Positions 36,564 through 44,785 of a stretch of 64,000 nucleotides of DNA are shown here, piece after piece. The stretch is from Flavobacterium sp. GSB-24 (GTDB lineage: Bacteria; Bacteroidota; Bacteroidia; Flavobacteriales; Flavobacteriaceae): assembly GCF_027924665.1 (NCBI RefSeq), contig NZ_AP027043.1:4774001-4838000 (forward strand), written 5' to 3'. The position numbers were made by a program, and so were the translations under genes. Position 1 is the first letter of the stretch. Every line of letters begins with the position of its first letter. A model generated the notes under the pieces. The model was not told the DNA's origin and made no database searches. It saw only the letters and a list, made by a program, of their open reading frames with translations.

Positions 36564-37409
36564 TTAAGCACTCAATCTAATCGTCTTTCTAAACTCAGAC
36601 GGACTATATCCTTTCTGTTTTCTAAAAAACTTATTGAAATGGCTTTCATCAGTAAAACCAAATTCATAAGCAATTTCATTAATACGCTTATCGCTGAACT
36701 GTAAACGATGTTCAATCAGTTTTGTTTTGTAATTACTGATATATTGCTGCATCGTTTCACTTGCATGTTTCTTGAAATAACGACCTAAATAAGTATTCGA
36801 AATCCCAAAATAATCGCTGATAGATTCTGCTTTAATCTTCTCAGGATAATAAATATTATTCTGAATATATTGCAGAATATCCATTGCTTTTCCTTCGGTA
36901 CCAATATTTACTTGCTCAGGAAGGTATTTCGCAATATTTCTTGCTACAATAATAATTAAAGTATTTACAAGTTGTTGAATCAATTCCTGATTGTAAACAT
37001 CTTTATCGTTATGTTCTCGGCAAATTGCTTCGATCATTACTTTTACCAGACATTTATCGGCATCATTTTTTAAAATACAGCCCGGCTGATGATTAGCATT
37101 TTGCAGAATGTATTCTAAACGCTGTACATTTTCATTCTGCAGACTTGAATTCTTCAAATAAATATCATTAAACCTCAAAAAGAAAAACTTTGTTTCCGTT
37201 TCAATTGTAAAATTATGACAATCTTCAGGCGTTAATAAAAACATATGTCCAGCATCATATTCAAAAATATTTTTGTTGATACACTGCCTTCCTGTTCCGC
37301 TTAAAATATAGACCAATTCAAAGAAATTATGACGATCACCAACATCTGGATATTCATCTAAAGTCTCAAAAGAAACCGTAAAAGGTTCGTACAAATTTTC
37401 TTTTTTCAT
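36564..37409 (-). CDS. AraC family transcriptional regulator
   Basis: This 281-residue protein has an N-terminal cupin-like sensor region (FFELVYILSGTGRQCI) and a C-terminal double helix-turn-helix (ISDYFGISNTYLGRYFKKHA, then NEIAYEFGFTDESHFNKFFR). I use the ATG at 37409 (MKKENLYEPFTV) because the extra N-terminal residues of the longer frame (from 37436) overlap the promoter. It is divergent from an aldo/keto reductase gene, which it probably regulates. The inducer is unknown. Confidence 0.87.
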   Translation of the reverse strand: MKKENLYEPFTVSFETLDEYPDVGDRHNFFELVYILSGTGRQCINKNIFEYDAGHMFLLTPEDCHNFTIETETKFFFLRFNDIYLKNSSLQNENVQRLEYILQNANHQPGCILKNDADKCLVKVMIEAICREHNDKDVYNQELIQQLVNTLIIIVARNIAKYLPEQVNIGTEGKAMDILQYIQNNIYYPEKIKAESISDYFGISNTYLGRYFKKHASETMQQYISNYKTKLIEHRLQFSDKRINEIAYEFGFTDESHFNKFFRKQKGYSPSEFRKTIRLSA

Positions 37410-37433
37410 GACACTGATAATTATTTGAAGTTG

Positions 37434-37466
37434 CAAATTTACATAAAAAAGACAAATATATACAAA
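37434..37466 (-). promoter_or_regulatory. Promoter of the AraC gene
   Basis: On the minus strand TTTG (37463-37466) and TAAATTTG (37434-37441) are separated by 21 bases. This places a start site a few bases before the ATG at 37409. On the plus strand a lone TAATTTTG at 37488-37495 may serve the aldo/keto reductase gene, without a -33 partner. Confidence 0.55.
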
Positions 37467-37529
37467 TTAATAGTCCTAAAAACAGTATAATTTTGCCAAG
37501 TGAAATTTAAGATTTAAAAATACAATATC

Positions 37530-38516
37530 ATGGAATATAGAAAATTAGGAAACTCAGAACTTGAATTATCAACTATTACATACGGCGCTTTTGCTATTGG
37601 CGGAACCATGTGGGGCGGAAACGAAAAGAAAGATTCAATCGATTCGATCCACGCTTCTATAGATCATGGCGTAACTACAATCGACACTGCTCCTTTTTAC
37701 GGATTCGGTTTAAGTGAAGAAATGATTGGTGAAGCTATTAAAGGTCACGATCGCTCTAAAGTTCAACTCCTTACAAAATTCGGTTTGGTTTGGGACGGAA
37801 GTAATAACGGAAAAGGAGATTTCTTTTTTGATGCTGATGACAACGGAAAAAAAGTTCCTGTATACAAATATTCATCAAAGGAAAATGTGATTAAAGAAAT
37901 CGAAGAAAGTTTAAAACGCCTTCAAACTGATTACATTGACCTTTTACAAATTCACTGGCCAGATGCTACAACACCAATTTCTGAAACAATGGAAGCTGTA
38001 GAAACCTTAATACAACAAGGAAAAATTAGAGCATTTGGAGTAAGTAATTATAATGTTTCTAAAATTCAGGAAGCACAAAAAACAGTTCAAATTGCTTCAA
38101 ACCAAGTGGCGTACAGCATGCTAAACCGCAAAATCGAAACCGATTTAATTCCGTTTACAGTGGCGGAAAACATCGGAATTATTGCGTACAGTCCAATGGA
38201 AAGAGGTTTGTTAACTGGAAAATATTTCACAGACAGTAAATTAAAAGAAAACGATCATAGAAATGGTTACTTCAATCAATTTGACCTTCAAAAAGTTAAA
38301 ACTTTAGTTGAAGAATTAACTTCTTTAGCACATGCAAAAGAAGCAAGCTTATCTCAATTAGTTTTACGTTGGACATCTTTACAAAAAGGAATTGCAATTG
38401 TTTTAGCAGGAGCAAGAAACGCAGAACAAGCCATTTCAAATGCCAAAACAATGAATTTCGATTTATCAGCTTCAGAATTGGATTTTATTAATCAGGCAAT
38501 TGCTAAAATTAAATAA
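37530..38516 (+). CDS. Aldo/keto reductase
   Basis: This 328-residue NADPH-dependent (alpha/beta)8 barrel enzyme reduces carbonyl compounds. The catalytic set is visible in TIDTAPFYGFGLSEEMIG (Asp, Tyr), LLTKFG (Lys) and LLQIHWPD (His). The cofactor region near the C-terminus reads IVLAGARNAEQAISNA. It belongs to the YghZ/Tas-like branch by general look. It is divergent from the AraC gene, which is the likely regulator. The substrate is unknown. Confidence 0.88.
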   Translation: MEYRKLGNSELELSTITYGAFAIGGTMWGGNEKKDSIDSIHASIDHGVTTIDTAPFYGFGLSEEMIGEAIKGHDRSKVQLLTKFGLVWDGSNNGKGDFFFDADDNGKKVPVYKYSSKENVIKEIEESLKRLQTDYIDLLQIHWPDATTPISETMEAVETLIQQGKIRAFGVSNYNVSKIQEAQKTVQIASNQVAYSMLNRKIETDLIPFTVAENIGIIAYSPMERGLLTGKYFTDSKLKENDHRNGYFNQFDLQKVKTLVEELTSLAHAKEASLSQLVLRWTSLQKGIAIVLAGARNAEQAISNAKTMNFDLSASELDFINQAIAKIK

Positions 38517-38864
38517 TTCTCTTTTTAAACACATAGAAACATCGTTTTCACTGCATACAAAATACGTTTCAATTACATTAACAAACATAATCAACGTAAT
38601 TTCTCATTTCGAGGACGAGACTCAAAATGACAAACTTTGAGAACTATGTGTTCGAAACCAGTTTCTTTCCATTCCCTTTTCCAAGAAAGAAAAACCTATG
38701 TTTCTATGTGTTTACAAACAATCTCAAAATTTAAATAATTAGAATTTGGGCGTGTCCCTCCGGGTCGGGCTTTCGGCTATATCTTTTGCTCCATTTCATT
38801 ACGCAAAAGGATACCGCCTCAATCCCTCACGCATCCATTTTCATAAGAAACAATAATTTTTAAA
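38517..38864. other. Repeat-rich intergenic region
   Basis: These 348 bases hold no gene. Inverted copies of AAACACATAGAAACAT (38527 and complement near 38697) flank a partial copy of the CATTTCGAGGACGAGA repeat. A conserved GGGCGTG..CTCACGC element follows at 38748-38833. Confidence 0.7.
38748..38833. repeat. GGGCGTG..CTCACGC repeat element of Flavobacteriia
   Basis: This GC-rich structured block of 86 bases opens GGGCGTGTCCCTCCGGGTCG and closes AATCCCTCACGC. An inner stem pairs ATATCTTTTGC with GCAAAAGGATA. I recognise this sequence as one that recurs in many flavobacterial genomes between genes. Its function is unknown to me. Only one copy is in this window. Confidence 0.75.
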
Positions 38865-39470
38865 ATGAAAAAAATATTTATAATCAACGGCGGACAAAAA
38901 TTCGCACATTCAGGCGGACAATTCAATAAAACAGTTCAGGATTGGACAGTTGAATTTCTTTCAAAAAACAATAATTATGAGATAAAGACAACTCATATAG
39001 AAGACAATATCGATCTTCAGGAAGAAGTAGAAAAATTCGTTTGGGCAGATTTAATTATCTATCACACACCCGTTTGGTGGTTTCAACTGCCAAATCTTTT
39101 TAAAAAATATATCGATGATGTTTTTACACAGGGACACAACAACGGAATCTATAAAAGTGACGGAAGAAGCCGCGTCAATCCAGACATCAACTACGGAACA
39201 GGCGGACTTTTACACGGTCGTAAATATATGCTGACAACCAGTTGGAATGCTCCAAAAACAGCGTTTACATTGCCCGGAGAATTCTTCGAAGAAACTTCTG
39301 TTGACGATGGCGTAATGTTTGGTTTTCATAAAATGAATAAATTTACAGGAATGGAACGCGTAAACGGATTCCATTTTCATGATGTAGAAAAAGGCGCAAC
39401 ACCAGAAAATATCGTTATCTTTAAAGAAGATTATACGAAACATTTGGAAGAAACTTTTAAAAACTTATAA
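38865..39470 (+). CDS. MdaB-like NAD(P)H quinone reductase
   Basis: This 201-residue flavodoxin-fold protein has an FMN/FAD-binding start (IFIINGGQKFAHSGGQFN), the flavin-contact YHTPVWWFQLPNLFKKYID, and TTSWNAPKTAF. The family (MdaB) reduces quinones by two electrons and protects against oxidative stress. It lies one base before a quinol monooxygenase-like gene, so the pair probably acts together on quinones. The cofactor is inferred from the family. Confidence 0.87.
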   Translation: MKKIFIINGGQKFAHSGGQFNKTVQDWTVEFLSKNNNYEIKTTHIEDNIDLQEEVEKFVWADLIIYHTPVWWFQLPNLFKKYIDDVFTQGHNNGIYKSDGRSRVNPDINYGTGGLLHGRKYMLTTSWNAPKTAFTLPGEFFEETSVDDGVMFGFHKMNKFTGMERVNGFHFHDVEKGATPENIVIFKEDYTKHLEETFKNL

Positions 39471-39471
39471 T

Positions 39472-39750
39472 ATGATTTCGATTACCGCAATTTTAAAAAG
39501 TAAACCAGAGAACTTAATTGAAGTTCAAAATATGCTGACACATTTAGTAACCGAAACTAGAAAAGAAACAGCATGTATTCGTTACGATTTACATACTTCC
39601 GACAACGTATTTATTCTTTGGGAAGAATGGAGAGATCAAATTGGTCTAGATTTACATAACGCACAATCCTATTTAATTGATTTTATTTCAAAAACCGAAA
39701 GCTTAGTCGCAAGCCCAATTCAAGTTTACAAAACAGCTCAAATTTTATAA
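39472..39750 (+). CDS. Antibiotic biosynthesis monooxygenase (ABM) domain protein
   Basis: This 92-residue ferredoxin-like barrel of the YgiN type has ITAILKSKPENLIEVQNMLT and FILWEEWRD as its conserved strands. In E. coli the neighbours MdaB and YgiN form a quinone redox pair, and the same gene order is seen here with a single-base gap. That makes a quinol monooxygenase role plausible. Followed by a palindromic repeat. Confidence 0.83.
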   Translation: MISITAILKSKPENLIEVQNMLTHLVTETRKETACIRYDLHTSDNVFILWEEWRDQIGLDLHNAQSYLIDFISKTESLVASPIQVYKTAQIL

Positions 39751-39758
39751 AGGTTTTC

Positions 39759-39831
39759 AGCCATGAATTCACGAATTAATCTAATACTTTACACATATAG
39801 ATTCTAAAAATAAATTCGTGAATTCGTGGCT
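39759..39831. repeat. Long inverted repeat, CACGAATT family, copy 1
   Basis: Arms of about 20 bases (AGCCATGAATTCACGAATT and AATTCGTGAATTCGTGGCT) flank about 32 bases. It lies between converging genes and could form a hairpin in either transcript. A related pair of arms lies at 41651-41777. Confidence 0.75.
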
Positions 39832-39838
39832 ATAAAAA

Positions 39839-40546
39839 CTACTTTATTCCCCCAAAAGCGCCAAAACACATATTCTTGTGTAAAATTTCTACCTTAGAAA
39901 AACCTACTTTTTTCATTAAATCCAATTGGTAATTCATAGATCTTGGCGTATCTTCTTTTGCAATATAATCGAATACATTTTTGCGATATACTGCTCCGCC
40001 AAGGCCTTCTAAATATTCGCCATAAATCTGCCAGGTATATTCATTCAACAAATCGGTATCCTGTGTAATCAAATCAGAAATCATAAGACATCCACCTGGT
40101 TTTAACAATTTAAACAATTTGGTAAAAGTAGTTTCCCAATCTTGATCGTCTCTCAAATGGTGCAAAACAGCACCAGCTAAAATAATATCAAAACTGTTTT
40201 CTTCTAAATCTATTTCTCTAATATCCCCTTGTTTCACAATAACTTTTCCCTTTGTTTCTGCTGAGACTCTTTCAAAAGCTTTGTCTAACATTGGCAAACT
40301 CAAATCGACCAAAGTACAGCTTAAGTTTGGCACTTTAGACAACATCTTTAAAGTATAGTTCCCAGCACCGCATCCCACATCCAAAACAGTTGCTGCATTA
40401 GGAACAATTCGTTTTGAAGCTTCGGTTATTAATTCTAAAGAAATAGTAGCATCGATTGTTGCCACTTGACCAGTTTCTAAATTTGAAAATCGTTCGACAT
40501 CCTTGTCAAATCTTTCTTTAATCTCTGTAATCGTTGATTTTTCCAT
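39839..40546 (-). CDS. Class I SAM-dependent methyltransferase
   Basis: This 235-residue methyltransferase has motif I VLDVGCGAGNYTLKML and post-motif residues TLVDLSLPMLDKA. GDIREIDLEENSFDIILAG follows, with ILAGAVLHHLRD near the active site. The substrate is not indicated. It is divergent from a LysR regulator gene and may be its target. The alternative family names (Methyltransf_25, UbiE-like) differ only in detail. Confidence 0.82.
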   Translation of the reverse strand: MEKSTITEIKERFDKDVERFSNLETGQVATIDATISLELITEASKRIVPNAATVLDVGCGAGNYTLKMLSKVPNLSCTLVDLSLPMLDKAFERVSAETKGKVIVKQGDIREIDLEENSFDIILAGAVLHHLRDDQDWETTFTKLFKLLKPGGCLMISDLITQDTDLLNEYTWQIYGEYLEGLGGAVYRKNVFDYIAKEDTPRSMNYQLDLMKKVGFSKVEILHKNMCFGAFGGIK

Positions 40547-40761
40547 GTTTTTTATTTTAGATTTCTCTCGCAGACTTTGCAGATCAGCAGCTCTTGTTGC
40601 TATTATTGATCGAGATTTTTATGATTAAATTATTTAAATAAATTAATACTCTGCTGTATCCGCAAAACCTGCTTGAGAAATATTTTATTTTTCAAAACTA
40701 TTCTTTTCATAAATACTTTAAAAATACTATTTTTATCAATTAATAATACTTATAAAGTATC

Positions 40762-41646
40762 ATGGAATTACGTCATTTAAAATATTTTTTGGCTGTAGCC
40801 GAAGAACTGAACTTTACCAAAGCTTCAGAAAAACTGTTTATTTCACAGCCACCGCTGAGCCGTCAAATTGCTGAATTGGAAGAAGAACTTCAGGCAAAGC
40901 TTTTTATTCGGAACAATAAAAAAGTAGAACTTACAGAAGCAGGAAAATATTTTGAAAAAGAAGTAAAAACCCTTTTTCAAGATTTGGAACGAATTTCATT
41001 AAAAACAAAAAAAATCGCAGAGAACGTTTCGGGTGAATTCAGAATCGCGTATATCAGTTCCATTTATTCGGCTGTTATTTCAGATTTAATCAAGCATTTA
41101 AAGTCGCAATTTCCGTATGTCAATTTCAAACTTTTTGAAGTTTCAACAACAAAACAAATTACAGCATTAGAACAAGGAAAAATCGAAATGGGAATAATTC
41201 GTTCACCAATACAATCTCCTAAGATAAAAGCACACTTATGGTTTAAGGACGGATTTTCTATTGTTTTTAATAAAAACATGATTCAATTAAAATCTGAAAA
41301 AGATATTTTGGATTTAAGAGACGAAACTTTCGTGTTTTTCAACAAAGATTATGCACCTCATTATCATGAAGTTTTGTTAGAACTTTGTGCTTTTTATGGC
41401 TTTACGCCGAAAATCATCCATGAAGCAAACAACATTAACTCTATTGTACAATTAGTGAAGAATGGATTAGGAATTTCGATCGTCCCTTCGAATATTGCTA
41501 AAAACAATCAGGATTCTGAGATAGGATTTATCGAATTAAAAAAAGTAAATCTTTCTACCGATGTTTCACTGATTACTTCAAAAGAAGATGATTCTGAAAT
41601 TACAAAAACGGCTGTTGCTTTTTTATTGAATTTTTCTAAGAAATAA
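40762..41646 (+). CDS. LysR family transcriptional regulator
   Basis: This 294-residue protein has the classic N-terminal winged helix (MELRHLKYFLAVAEELNFTK, SQPPLSRQIAELEEELQAKL) and a C-terminal effector-binding domain starting near residue 90 (FRIAYISSIYSAV). It is divergent from the methyltransferase gene with a 215-base gap holding the likely operators. The effector is unknown; the neighbouring quinone-related genes suggest a redox or aromatic signal, which is inference only. Confidence 0.9.
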   Translation: MELRHLKYFLAVAEELNFTKASEKLFISQPPLSRQIAELEEELQAKLFIRNNKKVELTEAGKYFEKEVKTLFQDLERISLKTKKIAENVSGEFRIAYISSIYSAVISDLIKHLKSQFPYVNFKLFEVSTTKQITALEQGKIEMGIIRSPIQSPKIKAHLWFKDGFSIVFNKNMIQLKSEKDILDLRDETFVFFNKDYAPHYHEVLLELCAFYGFTPKIIHEANNINSIVQLVKNGLGISIVPSNIAKNNQDSEIGFIELKKVNLSTDVSLITSKEDDSEITKTAVAFLLNFSKK

Positions 41647-41650
41647 AAAA

Positions 41651-41777
41651 CTGCCACGAATTACAACAATTTTCGCGATTATTTTAAAACAAAGGAAATC
41701 CGTAAAATCTAAATATAAAACGCATTTAAATTGCAGCATATAAAACAATTCGTGAAAATTGTTGTAATTCGTGGCAG
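41651..41777. repeat. Long inverted repeat, CACGAATT family, copy 2
   Basis: The left arm at 41651-41678 begins CTGCCACGAATTACAACA; its complement at 41750-41777 matches at 27 of 28 positions. The arms enclose about 71 bases. The right arm runs into the artificial N-terminal extension of the DUF2130 frame, which argues against that extension. Confidence 0.85.
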
Positions 41778-41878
41778 ACAAAAATTTCGTTACAATTTAT
41801 CACACGAATTGCAGTAAGAAAAAGAGAAAGTTTAAATATCTTAGCAATTCAAATTCTACAATAAAATTTCAATATAAA

Positions 41879-43162
41879 ATGGCCGAGCAATCTTCAATTC
41901 AGTGTCCAAACTGCGGAACTCCTATCGATGTCAATGATGTTTTAAAACATCAGTTAGAAGATAGCATCCGTAAAGAATTTCAACAAAAAGCCAGTATTCA
42001 AAACCGTGAAATTGAGCTTAAAAACGAACAGTTCGAAAAAGCCAAAGCCGAGTTTGAAGCCAAGAAAAAACAAGAAAACGAACTCTTTGCTGAACGCTTG
42101 GAGCGAGAAAGAAAAATAGCCGAAAAGGAAATCTCTGAAAAGATTAAAATTAAACTTGAAGAAGAAAACAAAGATCGTTTGCTTTTAATGGAAAAAGAGC
42201 TTTCTGAAAAATCAGATAAAATTAGGGAGTTGAATAAAATGCAGGGTGAAATTGCCAAATTACAGCGTGAAAAACTGGAAATGAAAGAAGCAATTGAAGC
42301 CGAAGCGCAAAAACAGCTGAATGCAACTTTGGTTTTAGAGCGTGATAAAATTCGTAAACAGGAAGAAGAAAAAAACGAACTAAAAATTAAAGAATACCAA
42401 AAGCAGTCTGACGACCAGAAGAAACTTATTGAAGAAATGAAACGCAAGCAGGAACAAGGTTCTATGCAATTGCAAGGCGAAGTAATGGAATTGGCGATTG
42501 AAGAATGGCTCGCAAATAATTTTCCGCTTGATAGTATCGATGAAGTTAAAAAAGGCGCAAATGGTGCCGACTGTCTTCAAATTGTAAATACACGTGAACT
42601 ACAAAATTGCGGTTCTATTTATTACGAAAGTAAACGAACAAAAGCTTTTCAGCCATCGTGGATTGAAAAGTTTAAAAATGATATTAGAACTAAAAGAGCC
42701 AATATTGGCGTACTAGTTACCGAAGTGATGCCTTCTGGAATGGAAAGAATGGGAATGCGTGACGGAATCTGGATTTGTACCTATGAAGAATTTAAAGGTC
42801 TGAGTGCAGTTTTACGTCAATCCTTAATTCAGATTAGCCAGGCTGTACAGGCGCAGGAAAACAAAGGTGATAAAATGTCGATGTTATACGATTTCTTGAC
42901 AAGCAACGAATTCCGACTACAGATTGAAGGAATTGTAGAAGGATTTACGCAAATGCAAAACGACTTAGATTCTGAAAAAAGAGCGATGCAGCGAATCTGG
43001 AAACAAAGAGAAAAGCAAATCGAAAAAGTAGTTCATAACACTTTAGGAATGTACGGTTCGATTCGTGGAATTGCCGGAAATGCTGTGCAGACCGTTAGGG
43101 CTCTAGAATTAGATTTTATTGAAGAAGACGAAAGTGAAGATCCTAAGGAATTATTCGAATAA
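41879..43162 (+). CDS. DUF2130 family protein with coiled coil and zinc ribbon
   Basis: This 427-residue protein starts at the ATG at 41879. The longer frame from 41771 runs through a repeat. Residues 1-20 contain one CPNCGTPI zinc-ribbon half. About 180 residues of charged coiled coil follow (EKEISEKIKIKLEEENKDRL). The C-terminal DUF2130 domain carries YYESKRTKAFQPSWIEKFK and IGVLVTEVMP. An E-x-K with a preceding acidic GADCLQIV region looks like a PD-(D/E)xK nuclease core, so a nuclease activity is possible but unproven. It is a single gene followed by a terminator. Confidence 0.85.
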   Translation: MAEQSSIQCPNCGTPIDVNDVLKHQLEDSIRKEFQQKASIQNREIELKNEQFEKAKAEFEAKKKQENELFAERLERERKIAEKEISEKIKIKLEEENKDRLLLMEKELSEKSDKIRELNKMQGEIAKLQREKLEMKEAIEAEAQKQLNATLVLERDKIRKQEEEKNELKIKEYQKQSDDQKKLIEEMKRKQEQGSMQLQGEVMELAIEEWLANNFPLDSIDEVKKGANGADCLQIVNTRELQNCGSIYYESKRTKAFQPSWIEKFKNDIRTKRANIGVLVTEVMPSGMERMGMRDGIWICTYEEFKGLSAVLRQSLIQISQAVQAQENKGDKMSMLYDFLTSNEFRLQIEGIVEGFTQMQNDLDSEKRAMQRIWKQREKQIEKVVHNTLGMYGSIRGIAGNAVQTVRALELDFIEEDESEDPKELFE

Positions 43163-43169
43163 ATAAAAA

Positions 43170-43196
43170 AAGGCTTCGATTAATTTCGAAGCCTTT
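43170..43196. terminator. Bidirectional terminator
   Basis: AAGGCTTCGA pairs with TCGAAGCCTT across a 6-base loop, with an A-run before and T residues after. It lies between the converging DUF2130 and META genes. Confidence 0.85.
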
Positions 43197-43203
43197 CTAT
43201 TAA

Positions 43204-43635
43204 TTACCCTTTTTTAAAAGACATTGTCAATCCAAACTGATTAGAAAGATAAAGCTTATTGTTCTCAATAGAATAACCTGAAGTGGTTCTTAACAATTGT
43301 AGAAATTCGCTTTCTTTTTTTGCATCACATTTTTTAGTTTCTGAAGTAAGATCCAAAAACTGAATTTTTCCTTCTCCTTTAGAAAGTAAATTTCCTTTAA
43401 TAGCATTGCATCCCGTTGATCCAGAAAAATTTGACGGAGTCAGTTGAACTTTTGGAAAACTTGCGAAATCTTTCTCACTTATTGTTTTTCCGTTCAAATT
43501 CTCTAAAATCCAAGTTTGTTGTAATTTCTTTTCAACTGATTTTTCATTTGTTACAGCAACGGATGTTGCTTCTTTACTCGATTTGCAGCTGTAAGCCAAT
43601 GATGCTGCAATAAATAACATTAAAATCTTTTTCAT
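43204..43635 (-). CDS. META domain lipoprotein
   Basis: This 143-residue protein has a lipoprotein signal ending LAYSC (Cys17) and a META/HslJ domain (TWILENLNGKTISEKDFASF, FSGSTGCNAIKGNLL). META domains are found in heat-shock protein HslJ and in envelope lipoproteins. The biochemical role is unknown; envelope stress is the usual suggestion. A second META lipoprotein gene lies 106 bases upstream in the same direction, and the two domains are clearly related (GCNAI and GCNTI), so this is a tandem duplication. Confidence 0.85.
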   Translation of the reverse strand: MKKILMLFIAASLAYSCKSSKEATSVAVTNEKSVEKKLQQTWILENLNGKTISEKDFASFPKVQLTPSNFSGSTGCNAIKGNLLSKGEGKIQFLDLTSETKKCDAKKESEFLQLLRTTSGYSIENNKLYLSNQFGLTMSFKKG

Positions 43636-43741
43636 GTAAAATAAATATAAGTTTTATTTTACAAAAATATTTTGTCGCTACAGCATTGATATTCCCTAAA
43701 AGTTATTTTTAAACCACTTTAAGACATTTTAGGAATAAATA

Positions 43742-44518
43742 TTAATCTACTTTTCTAAAAACCAAAAGCTTTGCAGAAGGGTTCGAAAGTGTTAATCTGT
43801 TATTTTCAATAGAATAAGTAGTTACGTTTTGAAGTGCTTTAGTAAATTCTCCTTCTTTATTTCCTTGAGGACATGCCATAAGGGTCGAAAGGACTTTGGT
43901 AAATCTCAATACATCCTTTTCATAAAAAAATTGCCCGCTAATAGTATTACAGCCGCCGTAGCCAGAAAATCTATTTTCTGTCGAATTAATCTCGATTCTT
44001 GGGAATTCCTTTTGAAAATCGGCAGCAAAAACTTTATAACCATTCAATTCTTCTAAAACCCAAATGTCATGAAGGCGATAATCTGTTATGTACCTACCGC
44101 AGCCGCCCAGCTTTTGAAACTCCAAGTCAGCATTATTTTTAATTTCAACTTTTACGCTGTAAGGCGAAATTGCGCCAGACATAGAGTCTTGACAATCTAA
44201 TTGCTGGATTGTGACAATTATAGATGCCGTTTCGTTACTGCATTTATACATCTTGACATTGGCGTCCATCGCTCGTATCGCATCTACAGCAGGAAAAGTG
44301 ATGCTCTCTTTACCACTTATTAATGAAGTAAAAACAATTTGATCATTTCCTATTTTAACTCCCCAAAAAGGCTCATTTCCTGTTGCTTTAAAATAAAAAT
44401 TTAAATCGTCTTGTAAAGTTCCTGAAGTCGATGCGCTTGTATTAGATTCTTTATTTGATGCCGTTTTACAGCTTATTATCAAAAGAGACAATAACAAAAG
44501 TGAAAGTATTTTTTTCAT
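43742..44518 (-). CDS. Lipoprotein with COG3650-like and META domains
   Basis: This 258-residue lipoprotein starts at the ATG at 44518 (MKKILSLLLLSLLIISCKTA, Cys17). The N-terminal half (FYFKATGNEPFWGVKIGNDQ ... MYKCSNETASIIVTIQQLDC, QDSMSGAISPYSVKVEI) matches the COG3650-type membrane-protein domain. The C-terminal half is a META domain (WVLEELNGYKVFAADF, FSGYGGCNTISGQF). It precedes the smaller META lipoprotein gene. An envelope location is supported; the function is not known. Confidence 0.85.
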   Translation of the reverse strand: MKKILSLLLLSLLIISCKTASNKESNTSASTSGTLQDDLNFYFKATGNEPFWGVKIGNDQIVFTSLISGKESITFPAVDAIRAMDANVKMYKCSNETASIIVTIQQLDCQDSMSGAISPYSVKVEIKNNADLEFQKLGGCGRYITDYRLHDIWVLEELNGYKVFAADFQKEFPRIEINSTENRFSGYGGCNTISGQFFYEKDVLRFTKVLSTLMACPQGNKEGEFTKALQNVTTYSIENNRLTLSNPSAKLLVFRKVD

Positions 44519-44725
44519 AAGATCTTTATTTAAAAATGTTACCAATCCTTAAATAGGTGTAAAATTCCTATGAATTTACGACTTTTTTTGAAAACCTTAT
44601 TTAGAATCTTTTCAAATTTAATGCTTTTAAAATTTTACAAATCCATCCAAAAGCTACACTACGTATGATATTACGCTGAAATACGTAGTAAAAAAACCTC
44701 TACTATACTTAAAAATTTAAATAAA

Positions 44726-44759
44726 TACGTATTTAAATAAGTACAAATACTTATATTTG
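44726..44759 (+). promoter_or_regulatory. nirB promoter with TAAGTA-N4-TACTTA palindrome
   Basis: TACGTATTTA (44726-44735) precedes the palindrome TAAGTACAAATACTTA (44738-44753). The last two bases of the palindrome are also the first two of the -7 element TATATTTG (44752-44759). No TTTG is present at -33. The same arrangement recurs upstream of the transporter gene, with looser forms at the nitrate reductase and response-regulator genes. Confidence 0.7.
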
Positions 44760-44785
44760 CGTAATAATACTTAATTAAAGAAATC

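Noticed and set aside
41771..41878. N-terminal extension of the DUF2130 protein
   Set aside because: It begins inside the right arm of a dispersed inverted repeat and has no similarity to the family.
41998..42447. 149-codon minus-strand frame
   Set aside because: It is a shadow of the DUF2130 coiled coil, rich in Ser/Phe from reverse-read Lys/Glu codons.
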